Assembly (NCBI GenBank): GCA_903844585.1
Contig: CAIMUD010000156.1
Span: 1 to 10,385 of the forward strand
From: an uncultured Actinomycetes bacterium
GTDB taxonomy: Bacteria; Actinomycetota; Actinomycetes; Nanopelagicales; Nanopelagicaceae
Direction of reading: 5' to 3'
Length of the DNA: 10,385 nucleotides
Part shown: positions 1 to 6,915 of the stretch, in pieces
Layout of the letters: every line of letters begins with the position of its first letter
Position numbering within the stretch: the first letter of the stretch is position 1
Program-made: the position numbers and the translations under genes
The notes under the pieces: generated by a model
Database searches by the model: none
What the model saw: only the letters and a program-made list of their open reading frames with translations
What the model was told of the DNA's origin: nothing

Positions 1-17
1 CGAAGGAAAATAAATAC

Positions 18-221
18 ATGGCAACAGGCACAGTTAAGTGGTTCAACTCTGAAAAGGGTTTCGGTTTCATTGCAGTTGATGGTGGCGGACAAGATGTTTT
101 TGTTCACTACTCAGCTATTCAGGGAAGCGGATACAAGGCTCTTGAAGAGGGTCAGGCAGTTTCATTTGAGGTCGTACAGGGTCCAAAGGGTCCTCAGGCC
201 GATGCAGTGAACGCTAACTAA
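18..221 (+). CDS. cspA: CspA-family cold-shock protein
   Basis: A complete 67-residue single cold-shock domain protein that binds single-stranded RNA and DNA in the cytoplasm and is thought to melt mRNA secondary structure. It opens with the family's typical TGTVKWFN stretch. RNP1 (KGFGFI) is at residues 13-18 and RNP2 (VFVHY) at 27-31; these supply the aromatic residues that stack on bases. The length matches the usual 65-70 residues. A Shine-Dalgarno sequence GAAGGA at 2-7 lies 10 nt before the ATG. The promoter and most of the 5' leader, where many csp genes carry a temperature-sensing structure, lie left of the window. The gene ends 17 nt before the hairpin terminator and is convergent with the M23 peptidase gene. 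Family assignment is secure; whether it is cold-induced or constitutive cannot be told. Confidence 0.97.
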   Translation: MATGTVKWFNSEKGFGFIAVDGGGQDVFVHYSAIQGSGYKALEEGQAVSFEVVQGPKGPQADAVNAN

Positions 222-238
222 TAACACTTACTAGTTGG

Positions 239-275
239 AAAAACCCCGTCAGGTAACTGGCGGGGTTTTTCTTTT
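239..275. terminator. Rho-independent terminator, probably bidirectional
   Basis: A 9-bp stem (244-252 with 257-265, one G-U pair) closes a GTAA loop, which as RNA is a stable GNRA tetraloop. Five A's before the stem (239-243) and five T's after it (266-270) extend the pairing and give a U-tract on either strand. It lies between the stop of cspA at 221 and the stop of the convergent peptidase gene at 275, so it can end transcription of both. Confidence 0.93.
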
Positions 276-886
276 CACTTCTTTGGAACTGGTGGGATCG
301 TTCCGAAATATTTAACTTTCGCAAGCTTTGTCCCAGGCGCTAAATCTTTTCCGGCCTGCCATGCTTTCAAATATTCATACGGCTTAAGAGAACCCCGCCT
401 TACCCACCATACGTTTGCTTGCCCAGGTGTTGGCCATGAGATTCCAAAATGTAGGTGGGGCGCAGTGCCACGCGCACTGCCCGTTGCACCGACAAGACCA
501 AGGGTGGTTCCGGCGGTAACAGAAAGACCCGGAACAATTGCTGCAGGTATGGATCCTTTTCGTAAATGCGATCCGTAGTAACGCACTCCGTCGCTGCCAA
601 TGATTGAGACATAAAGTCCACCGCGATCGATCCCGAGATTTGTTTTTCCGCTCCACAGATCTACGCGATTTACTTCATCAATGACGCCATCAATTGGCGC
701 AACATATTTGCATGCCTCTTTACCGTTCTTTAATACGATGTCATTTGCAGGGTAATCGTGGTGTGCTTGCGAATAGTTTACGACGCACTTTGCTTCGACT
801 GGAAAAAGATAAATTGGAGCAGCGTGTGCGGGAATAGCCCAGATACCCGAAATAACAAGTGAGAGAAGCAAAATAATTCTGCGCAT
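275..886 (-). CDS. Secreted M23 (LytM-type) metallopeptidase
   Basis: A 203-residue exported protein of the peptidase M23 family, zinc enzymes that usually cut peptidoglycan peptide bridges. Residues 1-22 form a signal peptide: two arginines, a hydrophobic core, then AHA before AP, a good signal peptidase I site. The M23 domain follows. The likely zinc ligands are His42/His43 with Asp49 in HHDYPAND, and His146 of the HLHF motif, with His144 in the active site; His107 sits in the YYGSHL strand. The spacing of the first His and Asp is longer than the classic HxxxD. Cys34 and Cys59 could form a disulfide. It looks like a single-domain enzyme with no SH3 or LysM wall-binding domain. It may trim the cell wall, or it may be a regulator that has lost activity. 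A leaderless-type start is suggested by TAGCCT 6 nt before the ATG; no Shine-Dalgarno sequence is seen. Confidence 0.9.
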   Translation of the reverse strand: MRRIILLLSLVISGIWAIPAHAAPIYLFPVEAKCVVNYSQAHHDYPANDIVLKNGKEACKYVAPIDGVIDEVNRVDLWSGKTNLGIDRGGLYVSIIGSDGVRYYGSHLRKGSIPAAIVPGLSVTAGTTLGLVGATGSARGTAPHLHFGISWPTPGQANVWWVRRGSLKPYEYLKAWQAGKDLAPGTKLAKVKYFGTIPPVPKK

Positions 887-892
887 GGCCTA

Positions 893-898
893 AGGCTA
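893..898 (-). promoter_or_regulatory. Candidate -10 box for leaderless M23 gene
   Basis: On the minus strand TAGCCT fits the actinobacterial -10 consensus TAnnnT and ends 6 nt before the ATG at 886-884. Transcription would then begin at or next to the start codon. No good -35 box is visible, and the only purine run before the ATG (AGG) is too close to act as a ribosome binding site. Tentative. Confidence 0.35.
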
Positions 899-943
899 TC
901 GGTGACGCAAGAAATAACAGGGTAAACATGAGAAGATTTACCT

Positions 944-1279
944 GTGCGTTCACTGGGATATTTAGCGATGTTGGGATTCACCATCGCTGGTTCTTTCTGG
1001 TTAGAGATTGCACTCAAAGTTGGCGTATTGCGCAGAGCAAAGCGCGCATTTCTTTCCATCTTTCCGGTGAGTATCTTTTTTATTGCGTGGGATGCCTACG
1101 CAATTGCCAAAGGACATTGGTTCTTCGATCGCACGCAAATCGTGGGTATTTATGGCCCCTTTGATATTCCACTAGAAGAATTTCTCTTCTTCATCATTGT
1201 TCCTATCGCTGCAATCATGACCATTGAAGCTGTGACTCACGTCAAGCCTCATTGGCGCAAATACGAGGGAAATAAATGA
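944..1279 (+). CDS. crtYc: Lycopene cyclase subunit CrtYc
   Basis: A 111-residue integral membrane protein matching the first half of the heterodimeric lycopene cyclase family (CrtYc/CrtYd; CarR-like domain), which closes the ionone rings of lycopene. Three hydrophobic segments are seen at about 3-24, 36-55 and 77-97. The family signature acidic motif PLEE is at 76-79, and the conserved WD (49-50) and GHWFFD (57-62) are present. The start is GTG: the reading frame is closed upstream by a TGA at 929-931, the purine run GAGAAG at 930-935 lies 8 nt before it, and an ATG start at 968 would remove part of the first membrane segment. It overlaps crtYd by 4 nt (ATGA), so the two are probably translationally coupled. 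Beta- versus epsilon-ring or elongase-type (CrtYe/Yf) specificity cannot be told by eye; beta-cyclase is the most likely. Confidence 0.9.
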   Translation: MRSLGYLAMLGFTIAGSFWLEIALKVGVLRRAKRAFLSIFPVSIFFIAWDAYAIAKGHWFFDRTQIVGIYGPFDIPLEEFLFFIIVPIAAIMTIEAVTHVKPHWRKYEGNK

Positions 1280-1581
1280 GTTACTCGGCTATCGCTTTTA
1301 CTTCGGCGCTTCTCTTTGCAGCGGCAGATTTTTTCATTATCAAGAGTTCATTATTGAAAACCAAATACTTCTGGACTTCCTATGCAATCATCTTGCCATT
1401 TCAATTACTCACTAATTGGTGGCTTACATCACGCAATATTGTTATGTATAGCGACGATGCGATTATTGGATTGCGCATCGCTTCTGCGCCTGTCGAGGAC
1501 CTTTTCTTTGGATTCACACTTATTCTTGGCGTCTTACATATGTGGGAGTACTTAGGGCGCAAAGGGATGCAAAATAGATGA
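1276..1581 (+). CDS. crtYd: Lycopene cyclase subunit CrtYd
   Basis: A 101-residue membrane protein, the partner half of the heterodimeric lycopene cyclase. Hydrophobic segments lie at about 3-23, 33-50 and 71-91. The signature PVED is at residues 72-75, followed by LFFGF, matching the PxE(E/D) motif seen in CrtYc; both halves are needed for activity in known systems. The start ATG overlaps the crtYc stop (ATGA), which favours equimolar synthesis by coupled translation. The following HAD gene begins 10 nt after the stop and is probably in the same transcript. No crtE, crtB, crtI or bcd/blh gene is in the window, so lycopene must be made by genes elsewhere. In acI-type actinobacteria the product could serve as a precursor of retinal for rhodopsin; that is inference. 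Confidence 0.9.
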   Translation: MSYSAIAFTSALLFAAADFFIIKSSLLKTKYFWTSYAIILPFQLLTNWWLTSRNIVMYSDDAIIGLRIASAPVEDLFFGFTLILGVLHMWEYLGRKGMQNR

Positions 1582-1591
1582 GCAAAGCAGT

Positions 1592-2221
1592 ATGAGTCAG
1601 ATTGGTTTTCTCTTTGACCTAGATGGAACTCTCGTCAATTCACAGCCCTCCGTCGATCGCGTTTGGACCACGGTTTCAAAAGAGGCAGGCGTTCCACTTT
1701 CAGAACTCGGTCAGTATCACGGCCTTCCGGCAATTACAGTCTGGCGGCAGTTGTTACCTGATGCGCCAGAAGATCTCATTCAGCGTTACAACCAGAAAGT
1801 TCTCGAACAAGAAATCCAAGAGGCCTATGACGTAGTTGCTGTTCCGGGCGCACATGAATTATTAGAAGAGTTAAATTCTCGCGACATCCCTTGGACCATT
1901 GTTACTTCAGGGGTTAAGTCGCTTGCAACTGCGCGTACAAAGTACGCTGGAATTGAACTTCCTAAAAACGCAGTTACTTTCGATCAAGTCACACAAGGAA
2001 AACCATTTCCAGAACCATTTATTCTCGGTGCGCAGAGAATTGGACTTCCACCTGCGCTTACATGGGCCGTTGAAGATGCCCCCGGGGGAATCAGATCTGC
2101 AAAGCTAGCTGGCTGCACAGTTTGCTCGGTTGCAACAACCAATCTCAAAGAAGATTTGCACGAAGCAGACCACCACCTAGAACGCGTGCTTGATCTACTT
2201 ACAATTTCAGGAATTAAGTAA
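1592..2221 (+). CDS. HAD-superfamily phosphatase (sugar-phosphatase type)
   Basis: A 209-residue haloacid dehalogenase-type hydrolase that should remove phosphate from a small phosphorylated metabolite. All four HAD motifs are visible: motif I DLDGT with nucleophile Asp9 and acid/base Asp11; motif II Thr105-Ser106 in VTSG; motif III Lys137 in QGKP; motif IV Glu161-Asp162 in EDAPGG, which holds Mg2+. Residues about 15-85 form a helical C1 cap, which places it with the phosphoglycolate phosphatase, beta-phosphoglucomutase and glycerol-3-/sugar-phosphatase group. Serine after the motif II threonine (VTSG) and the GKPFPEPF stretch fit phosphatases of hexose-, hexitol- or glycerol-phosphates better than mutases. 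The substrate is not determinable from sequence. It follows crtYd by 10 nt with only a weak ribosome binding site, so its translation may depend on readthrough from crtYd. Its 3' end is 6 nt from a convergent gene. Confidence 0.88.
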   Translation: MSQIGFLFDLDGTLVNSQPSVDRVWTTVSKEAGVPLSELGQYHGLPAITVWRQLLPDAPEDLIQRYNQKVLEQEIQEAYDVVAVPGAHELLEELNSRDIPWTIVTSGVKSLATARTKYAGIELPKNAVTFDQVTQGKPFPEPFILGAQRIGLPPALTWAVEDAPGGIRSAKLAGCTVCSVATTNLKEDLHEADHHLERVLDLLTISGIK

Positions 2222-2227
2222 CTGAAT

Positions 2228-3196
2228 TTACGGACGGCCCATCGATTCAAAGATGCGGTCGAATAAAGTGGCAAAAGCTACAGATTGATCGTGCGGCATG
2301 AGCCAGCCTTCTTCTCCCCTAATGCGATGGCCCATGGCATCTGCCATCAACATATATGGGTCACACGCTTCAAATTTTTCTATTCGCTCTCTTCCACCCA
2401 CAACAACCTTTAACTCACTTGCTTTGTTATGAGAATTAAATGCATCGTTGCCGATAAGGCTTGCACTTCCCTTATCTCCCACGACATCTAAGTAGAGAGT
2501 ATCTGGCATATTCATTGAAGTAAGTGCCTCAGCTTGAGCTCCTCCGATATTAAATGTTGTGATTACGGTTTCATCACTGCCCTGTGGGTGCCATGTCACC
2601 TTGGTAGCCACATCAGTAATTGGCGCAAAGTCCATAATCCAAAGTGGGGCCGCAATTGAATAAGGCCCTAGGTCATAAACTCCGCCGCCACCGAGTTCGT
2701 AAATAGCTCGAATATTTGTTGGGTCCAACTGATCGTATGTAAATGCAGAACGAATCGATTGAACTTTTCCAATCTCACCAGAATCAATAATCTGCTTAAG
2801 CCTGATTGTGCGCGGATGCCAGCGGTTCCATGACGCTTCCATAAAAATCATGCCAGTCTCTTTAGCAACAGCGATAGCTTGCTCAACTTCTTTGAGGTTC
2901 ATGCCAAGTGGCTTCTCGCAGAGAACGTGCTTGCCTGCGCGCATTGCCTTAATTGACCACTCAATGTGAAGCGAATTTGGAAGTGAAATATAAATAGCAT
3001 CAACTTTTGGATCTGCAAGGAGTTCGTTGTAATCGGTATAGACAAGTCCTGATGGAGAAAGCTTTAGCCCGCGCTCTCTTTCTTTAGAACCCACTGCATA
3101 TATTTCGCCAACTTTTGAATTAAGTAGCGCTGGGTAAAGCGCCTTAGTTGCAATGTAACCAGCGCCAATAAATCCCCAGCGGATTTTTTCGCTCAT
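2228..3196 (-). CDS. Gfo/Idh/MocA oxidoreductase, xylose/dihydrodiol dehydrogenase-like
   Basis: A 322-residue NAD(P)-dependent dehydrogenase. The N-terminal Rossmann domain has GAGYIA at 11-16, and the catalytic-lysine motif EKP is at 94-96. The C-terminal alpha/beta domain starts with EASWNRWHP (120-128), which resembles the EAFMYRxHPQ stretch of the D-xylose 1-dehydrogenase, dihydrodiol dehydrogenase and glucose-fructose oxidoreductase branch. The GGGGVYDLGPY segment (169-179) has Tyr179 where inositol dehydrogenases have His, again as in that branch. No signal peptide is seen, so it is cytosolic. The start ATG overlaps the stop of the upstream dehydrogenase gene by 4 nt, so it is second in a two-gene operon. 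The two enzymes may act on the same sugar or cyclitol in successive steps, but the substrate is unknown. It converges on the HAD gene with 6 nt between stops and no terminator. Confidence 0.88.
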   Translation of the reverse strand: MSEKIRWGFIGAGYIATKALYPALLNSKVGEIYAVGSKERERGLKLSPSGLVYTDYNELLADPKVDAIYISLPNSLHIEWSIKAMRAGKHVLCEKPLGMNLKEVEQAIAVAKETGMIFMEASWNRWHPRTIRLKQIIDSGEIGKVQSIRSAFTYDQLDPTNIRAIYELGGGGVYDLGPYSIAAPLWIMDFAPITDVATKVTWHPQGSDETVITTFNIGGAQAEALTSMNMPDTLYLDVVGDKGSASLIGNDAFNSHNKASELKVVVGGRERIEKFEACDPYMLMADAMGHRIRGEEGWLMPHDQSVAFATLFDRIFESMGRP

Positions 3197-4182
3197 TTTT
3201 TGCTCACTGACGCTACGCCAAGGCCTGCTGATTCATTAGCAATGAGCGCATCTTCAACCGTTGCAAAGTCTGGATTAACTTTCCCAGTCTTCATTTCTTC
3301 CACCCATGCCTGCAGCTCTGCAATGTATGAAGGTTCAAACTTCTTCATCCAATTTGTATCCATTTTTCCCCCTTTATTAACTCCGGCTTCAAAGTTAGCT
3401 GAGATTGCGACATCCCCGTGGATACCAATGCGCAGTGATCCATTCTCACAAACAACTTCTACTTGTGTGTCGTATCCGTACTGTCCAAATGCAAATACAT
3501 CTTCAACTAGAGTCACACCGTTTTTAAGCTTTCCGATAATGATCAGCGGATCTGCAACTCCTTCTGGCGAATCGCTAGAGCGATTTGGATAAATTCCCTG
3601 GACAGATTCCCATTCGGAGCTAAACAACCACCGGTAGATATCGAAGTCATGAATCGCAATATTGGTAAATAGTCCACTTGATGTAATGGTTCCTGAATCG
3701 GTATTACGGCAGATTGCACGAACAAAGAGTGGCGCACCAAATTCACCTGTTGCGATAAGGCGACGAACTTCTCGATAGCCAGGATCAAAGCGGCGCATAA
3801 AGCCAAAGTTGATCATCTTCTTGCCAACTTTTTTCTCATAATCGCGAATCTCTTGGGCAATAGCGCGTGCATCTTCCAGAGTTGTAGCAATCGGCTTCTC
3901 ACAAAGAATGTTCTTGCCTGACTTCATTCCTAAACGAAGGTGAGCCACATGAAGTGGATCTGGTGAAGCGATGATGACAGCGTCCACGTTTGGGTCGTTC
4001 ATTAACTTTTCAGGATCCTCGGTTTGTAGCTCAACTGTTCCGAGTTCGGCGGCCAAGTCAGATACACGCTTTGCATCAATATCGGCGAGGGCTACAACTT
4101 TTGCATCCGGCACATGAGCCTTAATAAAGCGAGCATGGCCCGCGCCCATAATTCCTGTTCCGATAATTCCGACTTTAATCAT
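3193..4182 (-). CDS. Gfo/Idh/MocA oxidoreductase, inositol 2-dehydrogenase-like
   Basis: A 329-residue cytosolic dehydrogenase related to myo-inositol 2-dehydrogenase (IolG). GTGIMG is at 8-13 of the Rossmann fold, and Asp34 at the end of the second strand suggests preference for NAD over NADP. EKP is at 95-97. The FMRRFDPGY stretch (128-136) and IHDFDIYRW (177-185) are typical of the inositol dehydrogenase branch. The catalytic triad of Bacillus IolG is Lys-Asp-His; here Lys96 and His178 are kept, but the Asp position, four residues before the His, is Asn174 (codon AAT), so activity or substrate may differ. First gene of a two-gene operon with the dehydrogenase below. A TAGGAT box 7 nt before the ATG suggests a leaderless start, although the AGGA in it could equally be a ribosome binding site at 8-nt spacing. 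The exact substrate is unknown. Confidence 0.88.
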   Translation of the reverse strand: MIKVGIIGTGIMGAGHARFIKAHVPDAKVVALADIDAKRVSDLAAELGTVELQTEDPEKLMNDPNVDAVIIASPDPLHVAHLRLGMKSGKNILCEKPIATTLEDARAIAQEIRDYEKKVGKKMINFGFMRRFDPGYREVRRLIATGEFGAPLFVRAICRNTDSGTITSSGLFTNIAIHDFDIYRWLFSSEWESVQGIYPNRSSDSPEGVADPLIIIGKLKNGVTLVEDVFAFGQYGYDTQVEVVCENGSLRIGIHGDVAISANFEAGVNKGGKMDTNWMKKFEPSYIAELQAWVEEMKTGKVNPDFATVEDALIANESAGLGVASVSKK

Positions 4183-4189
4183 GCGCCAA

Positions 4190-4195
4190 ATCCTA
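4190..4195 (-). promoter_or_regulatory. Candidate -10 box (or ribosome binding site) of the IolG-like gene
   Basis: Minus-strand TAGGAT fits TAnnnT and lies 7 nt before the ATG at 4182-4180, as expected for a leaderless mRNA. The internal AGGA could instead serve as a Shine-Dalgarno sequence. A TTGCTG at 4216-4221 is 20 nt upstream, too far for an ideal -35. The 39-nt gap between this gene and the divergent tRNA must hold promoter parts for both. Confidence 0.3.
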
Positions 4196-4221
4196 AGTGA
4201 TAACCTCAGCCATTACAGCAA

Positions 4222-4298
4222 GGGACGGTAGCTCAGTTGGTTAGAGCCCCGAACTCATAATTCGGTCGTCGTCGGTTCAAGTCCGACTCGTCCCACCA
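4222..4298 (+). tRNA. tRNA with CAU anticodon, probably elongator tRNA-Met
   Basis: A 77-nt cloverleaf with encoded CCA end. Acceptor stem 4222-4228 pairs with 4288-4294 (last pair G-U), D arm 4231-4247, anticodon stem 4249-4253 with 4261-4265, loop CTCATAA with CAT at 4256-4258, variable loop TCGTC, T arm 4271-4287 with loop TTCAAGT, discriminator A4295, then CCA. It is not the initiator: position 1 is a paired G rather than the mismatched C, and the anticodon stem lacks the three G-C pairs of initiators. CAU is also used by tRNA-Ile2 after lysidine modification of the wobble C by TilS; that is the main alternative and cannot be excluded by eye. No clear terminator follows; the next gene converges 26 nt downstream. 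Confidence 0.95.
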
Positions 4299-4324
4299 TG
4301 GCTTTTCGACTTCAGTTTGTTGAA

Positions 4325-5080
4325 CTAAGCAGTCATTATTCGTGATCCGTTGATCACGATAATTGTTATTGCAACCAATATTCCAAGAGTCTTAGCTGGA
4401 AGTTTTCCTGCAAGTAGAGCCGCAAAAGGCCCGGTAATCATTCCTCCGAGAGCAAGTCCGCCAACTGTTGCCCAGTTGATATCTAGTCTCCAAATATTTA
4501 ATAGGAAGCCTGCACTGGCACTCAAAGAAACTATGAATTCAGACATGCTTACCGTCCCAATAACTTTTCTTGGTTCGATTACTGAGCTAGCAAGCAGAGT
4601 CGGAGTTACAACTGGACCCCATCCCCCGCCGCCAGATGCATCAACAAACCCACCAGTTAGCCCAAGGTAGGTAAGAAATCGTGGGCTTTTAACTTCAGCT
4701 AGAGCTATTTGTTGTGGAACTTTCACAATACTTCTGTAGAGGAGTAGCCCACCAAGAAAAAGCAATAGCGTGGAGATGAACACTTTTGCAACGCTTAGAT
4801 CTATAAATGAAAGGAAAGTCGCACCTGCAAAAGCGCCTATACCGCCAGGGATAGCAAGTTTCTTTAAGATTTCTGTATCAACGTTTCCAACTTTCCAATG
4901 AGAAACACCGGACGCAAGAGTTGTTCCGATTTCGGCAATATGCACCGCTGTTGAGGAAAGCGCAGCCGTTGCACCAAGGCTTAGAAGAAGAGTTGCACTC
5001 GTTAAACCAAATCCCATGCCCATCGCACCATCGATTAACTGTGCAACAGATCCTGCGAGAGCAAACATCAGCCAGCTCAT
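4325..5080 (-). CDS. TSUP-family permease, probable sulfate importer
   Basis: A 251-residue integral membrane protein of the TSUP family (TauE/SafE, formerly DUF81), with about seven or eight hydrophobic segments in two related halves. The two glycine-rich family motifs are present: IDGAMGMGFG at 16-25 and DASGGGGWGP at 147-156. TSUP proteins move sulfate, sulfite, thiosulfate or organosulfonates. The start ATG overlaps the cysNC stop by 4 nt, so it is the third gene of the sulfate-activation operon. TSUP permeases linked to cys genes, such as CysZ of Corynebacterium glutamicum, are sulfate importers, and that role is the best inference here. There is no ABC-type CysTWA transporter in the window. 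Export of sulfite is the alternative. Direction and substrate are not visible in the sequence. Confidence 0.88.
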   Translation of the reverse strand: MSWLMFALAGSVAQLIDGAMGMGFGLTSATLLLSLGATAALSSTAVHIAEIGTTLASGVSHWKVGNVDTEILKKLAIPGGIGAFAGATFLSFIDLSVAKVFISTLLLFLGGLLLYRSIVKVPQQIALAEVKSPRFLTYLGLTGGFVDASGGGGWGPVVTPTLLASSVIEPRKVIGTVSMSEFIVSLSASAGFLLNIWRLDINWATVGGLALGGMITGPFAALLAGKLPAKTLGILVAITIIVINGSRIMTA

Positions 5081-6915
5081 AAGACTCCTTTCAAAATCGC
5101 GCTGACGCTATCATCAACGCTTGCCGTTCCATCAACGGTGATGTCAGGGTTCTTTGGTGTTTCGTAATCTTGTCCGACACCCGTGAAGTTAGGAATCTCG
5201 CCTTTCGCAGCTTTCTTATACAAGCCCTTTGGATCTCTTTCGATACATATCTCCACAGGTGTGTTAACAAATATCTCCCTAAATTCACCGACCTCAAAGA
5301 TTGATTTCGCTTGTGCGCGGTCTTGTTCAAATGGAGAGACAAGGGCGGTAATGACAATGATTCCTGCATCAACTAACAGCTTGGCAACTTCTGCGACTCG
5401 TCGAACATTTTCTGCACGATCTTCTTTTGTGAAGCCCAAATCCTTATTGAGTCCCAATCTTAAATTATCGCCATCTAATACATATGCATGCATACCAAGT
5501 GCAAATAACCTCTTTTCAAGTGCGTTTGCAATCGTAGATTTGCCCGAACCTGAAAGACCGGTAAGCCAAATTACTTGGCCCCTTTGGCCTTTGCTTTTCG
5601 CTCTTTCTTCCTTGGTAACTTCATAACTTTGCTGGTGAATATTTGAGCCGCGTCTTAGCGCGTGTTGCACCATTCCTGCGCCCACTGTTCTAGCAGTTAA
5701 TCGATCTACAAGAATGAAATTTCCGAGCTCCCGAGAAGTTTTGTATGGAGCAAGTAAAAGTGGCGCATCAGTTGCAATTTCTACAGTGCCAATTTCATTC
5801 ATTGCAAAGGTGTCTGCAGATAGCTCGGCGCCTGTGACAATATCTATCTTGTTCTTAACTTTTGTAATGATTGCAGGGGTTTGGCTATGTCCACTTATAA
5901 GCATGTACGAGCGACTACGGATTAGAGCCTCTTCATCAAACCAGACTAGGTTTGCGGTAAATCGATCCGAACCAGTGGCTTCTTGCCCTGCTGCAAGTAC
6001 AACATCGCCCCGAGTCGCATCAACTTCAGGTGTGAGCTCAAGTGTTGTTGCGGTATTAATGCTTACTTTTTCTACATCGCCATCAAAATGAACAATTCGC
6101 GAAATTTTGGCGCTCTTCTTACTTGGAAAAATCGTAACCTCATCGCCAACTTTAAAAGATCCGCCAATAACGGTTCCAGAGAGTCCGCGGAAATTATCGG
6201 CACGCGAAATTGATTGAATCGGCATTTTGGCGCTGGCGTCAGCGTTGCCTGTTGGACTCCAGCTCTGAATAGATTCCAGAAGCGTTGGGCCTTTATACCA
6301 AGACATATTTGCACTTCGCGTAACCACGTTGTCGCCAAGAAGTGCGCTCATTGGAATCGAAATGACATCTTTAAGTCCAAGTCTTGTAAAAACTCCTTCA
6401 AGTTCCTTATTGAGCGAATCAAATCTCTCTTGGCTATATTCCTGTACGTCTAACTTATTGATTGCAACAATGACGCGCTGAACACCCATCAGTGAGCAAA
6501 TAGTTAAATGGCGCAAAGTCTGTGTGCGAATACCTTTTGGTGCATCTACTAAGACAAGTGCGATATCTGCGCGAGATGCTGCCACCGCCATATTTCTGGT
6601 GTATTCCTCATGGCCCGGAGCATCCGAAATAATGAGTCGTTTTCCGTTGAGGAGTGACATCGAACGATAGGCAACGTCAATGGTTATTCCCTGCTCGCGC
6701 TCTGCAGCCAGACCATCAGTTAGCAAACTAAAATCAATATCACCAGTTGCAATTGTTGATCCGCTGCGGCGATCATTTCTCGCGGCCATTACCGTGTCGT
6801 GCGGAACGCTATCTGTCTCAACAAGTAAGCGGCCGATAAGGGTGCTCTTTCCATCATCAACGCTTCCGCATGTAAGTAAGCGAATAATTGGAGTTTGCAT
6901 CTTGGAAGAGCTCAT
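5077..6915 (-). CDS. cysNC: Bifunctional sulfate adenylyltransferase large subunit / APS kinase
   Basis: A 612-residue fusion (NodQ-like). Residues 1 to about 430 are CysN, the GTPase subunit of ATP sulfurylase: G1 GSVDDGKST at 17-25, G3 DAPGH at 98-102, G4 NKLD at 153-156 and G5-like SAL at 190-192, followed by two EF-Tu-like beta-barrel domains. GTP hydrolysis drives formation of adenosine 5'-phosphosulfate (APS) together with CysD. Residues about 443-612 are CysC, APS kinase, which makes PAPS: P-loop GLSGSGKST at 453-461, DGDN at 481-484, and a lid with KGLYKKA near 563-569. Both domains keep their key motifs, so both should be active. The start ATG overlaps the cysD stop by one base (TAATG), and the stop overlaps the TSUP start. 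A complete, standard-length fusion; no fault seen. Confidence 0.97.
   Translation of the reverse strand: MSSSKMQTPIIRLLTCGSVDDGKSTLIGRLLVETDSVPHDTVMAARNDRRSGSTIATGDIDFSLLTDGLAAEREQGITIDVAYRSMSLLNGKRLIISDAPGHEEYTRNMAVAASRADIALVLVDAPKGIRTQTLRHLTICSLMGVQRVIVAINKLDVQEYSQERFDSLNKELEGVFTRLGLKDVISIPMSALLGDNVVTRSANMSWYKGPTLLESIQSWSPTGNADASAKMPIQSISRADNFRGLSGTVIGGSFKVGDEVTIFPSKKSAKISRIVHFDGDVEKVSINTATTLELTPEVDATRGDVVLAAGQEATGSDRFTANLVWFDEEALIRSRSYMLISGHSQTPAIITKVKNKIDIVTGAELSADTFAMNEIGTVEIATDAPLLLAPYKTSRELGNFILVDRLTARTVGAGMVQHALRRGSNIHQQSYEVTKEERAKSKGQRGQVIWLTGLSGSGKSTIANALEKRLFALGMHAYVLDGDNLRLGLNKDLGFTKEDRAENVRRVAEVAKLLVDAGIIVITALVSPFEQDRAQAKSIFEVGEFREIFVNTPVEICIERDPKGLYKKAAKGEIPNFTGVGQDYETPKNPDITVDGTASVDDSVSAILKGVL

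Noticed and set aside
928..1164. An ATG-started reading frame of 78 codons overlapping crtYc
   Set aside because: It is a shadow in another frame; the GTG-started frame gives a clear lycopene cyclase half with its PLEE motif and a correct overlap with crtYd.
1578..1595. ATG at 1578 as an alternative start for the HAD gene
   Set aside because: It is in another frame and meets a TGA after five codons; the HAD frame starts at 1592.
2222..2227. A terminator between the convergent HAD and dehydrogenase genes
   Set aside because: Only 6 nt separate the stops and no stem-loop with a T-run is seen there; likewise only 1 nt separates the stops at 8857 and 8859.
4222..4298. tRNA 3' end as an integration (att) site
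   Set aside because: No integrase gene, no nearby copy of the tRNA 3' end noticed, and both flanks look like normal chromosomal genes.
4222..4298. Initiator tRNA-fMet
   Set aside because: Position 1 is a paired G and the anticodon stem is CCGAA/TTCGG, without the three G-C pairs of initiators.
4309..4326. Hairpin ACTTCA/TGAACT between the tRNA and the TSUP gene as a terminator
   Set aside because: Six pairs with one mismatch, AT-rich, and no U-tract on either strand.
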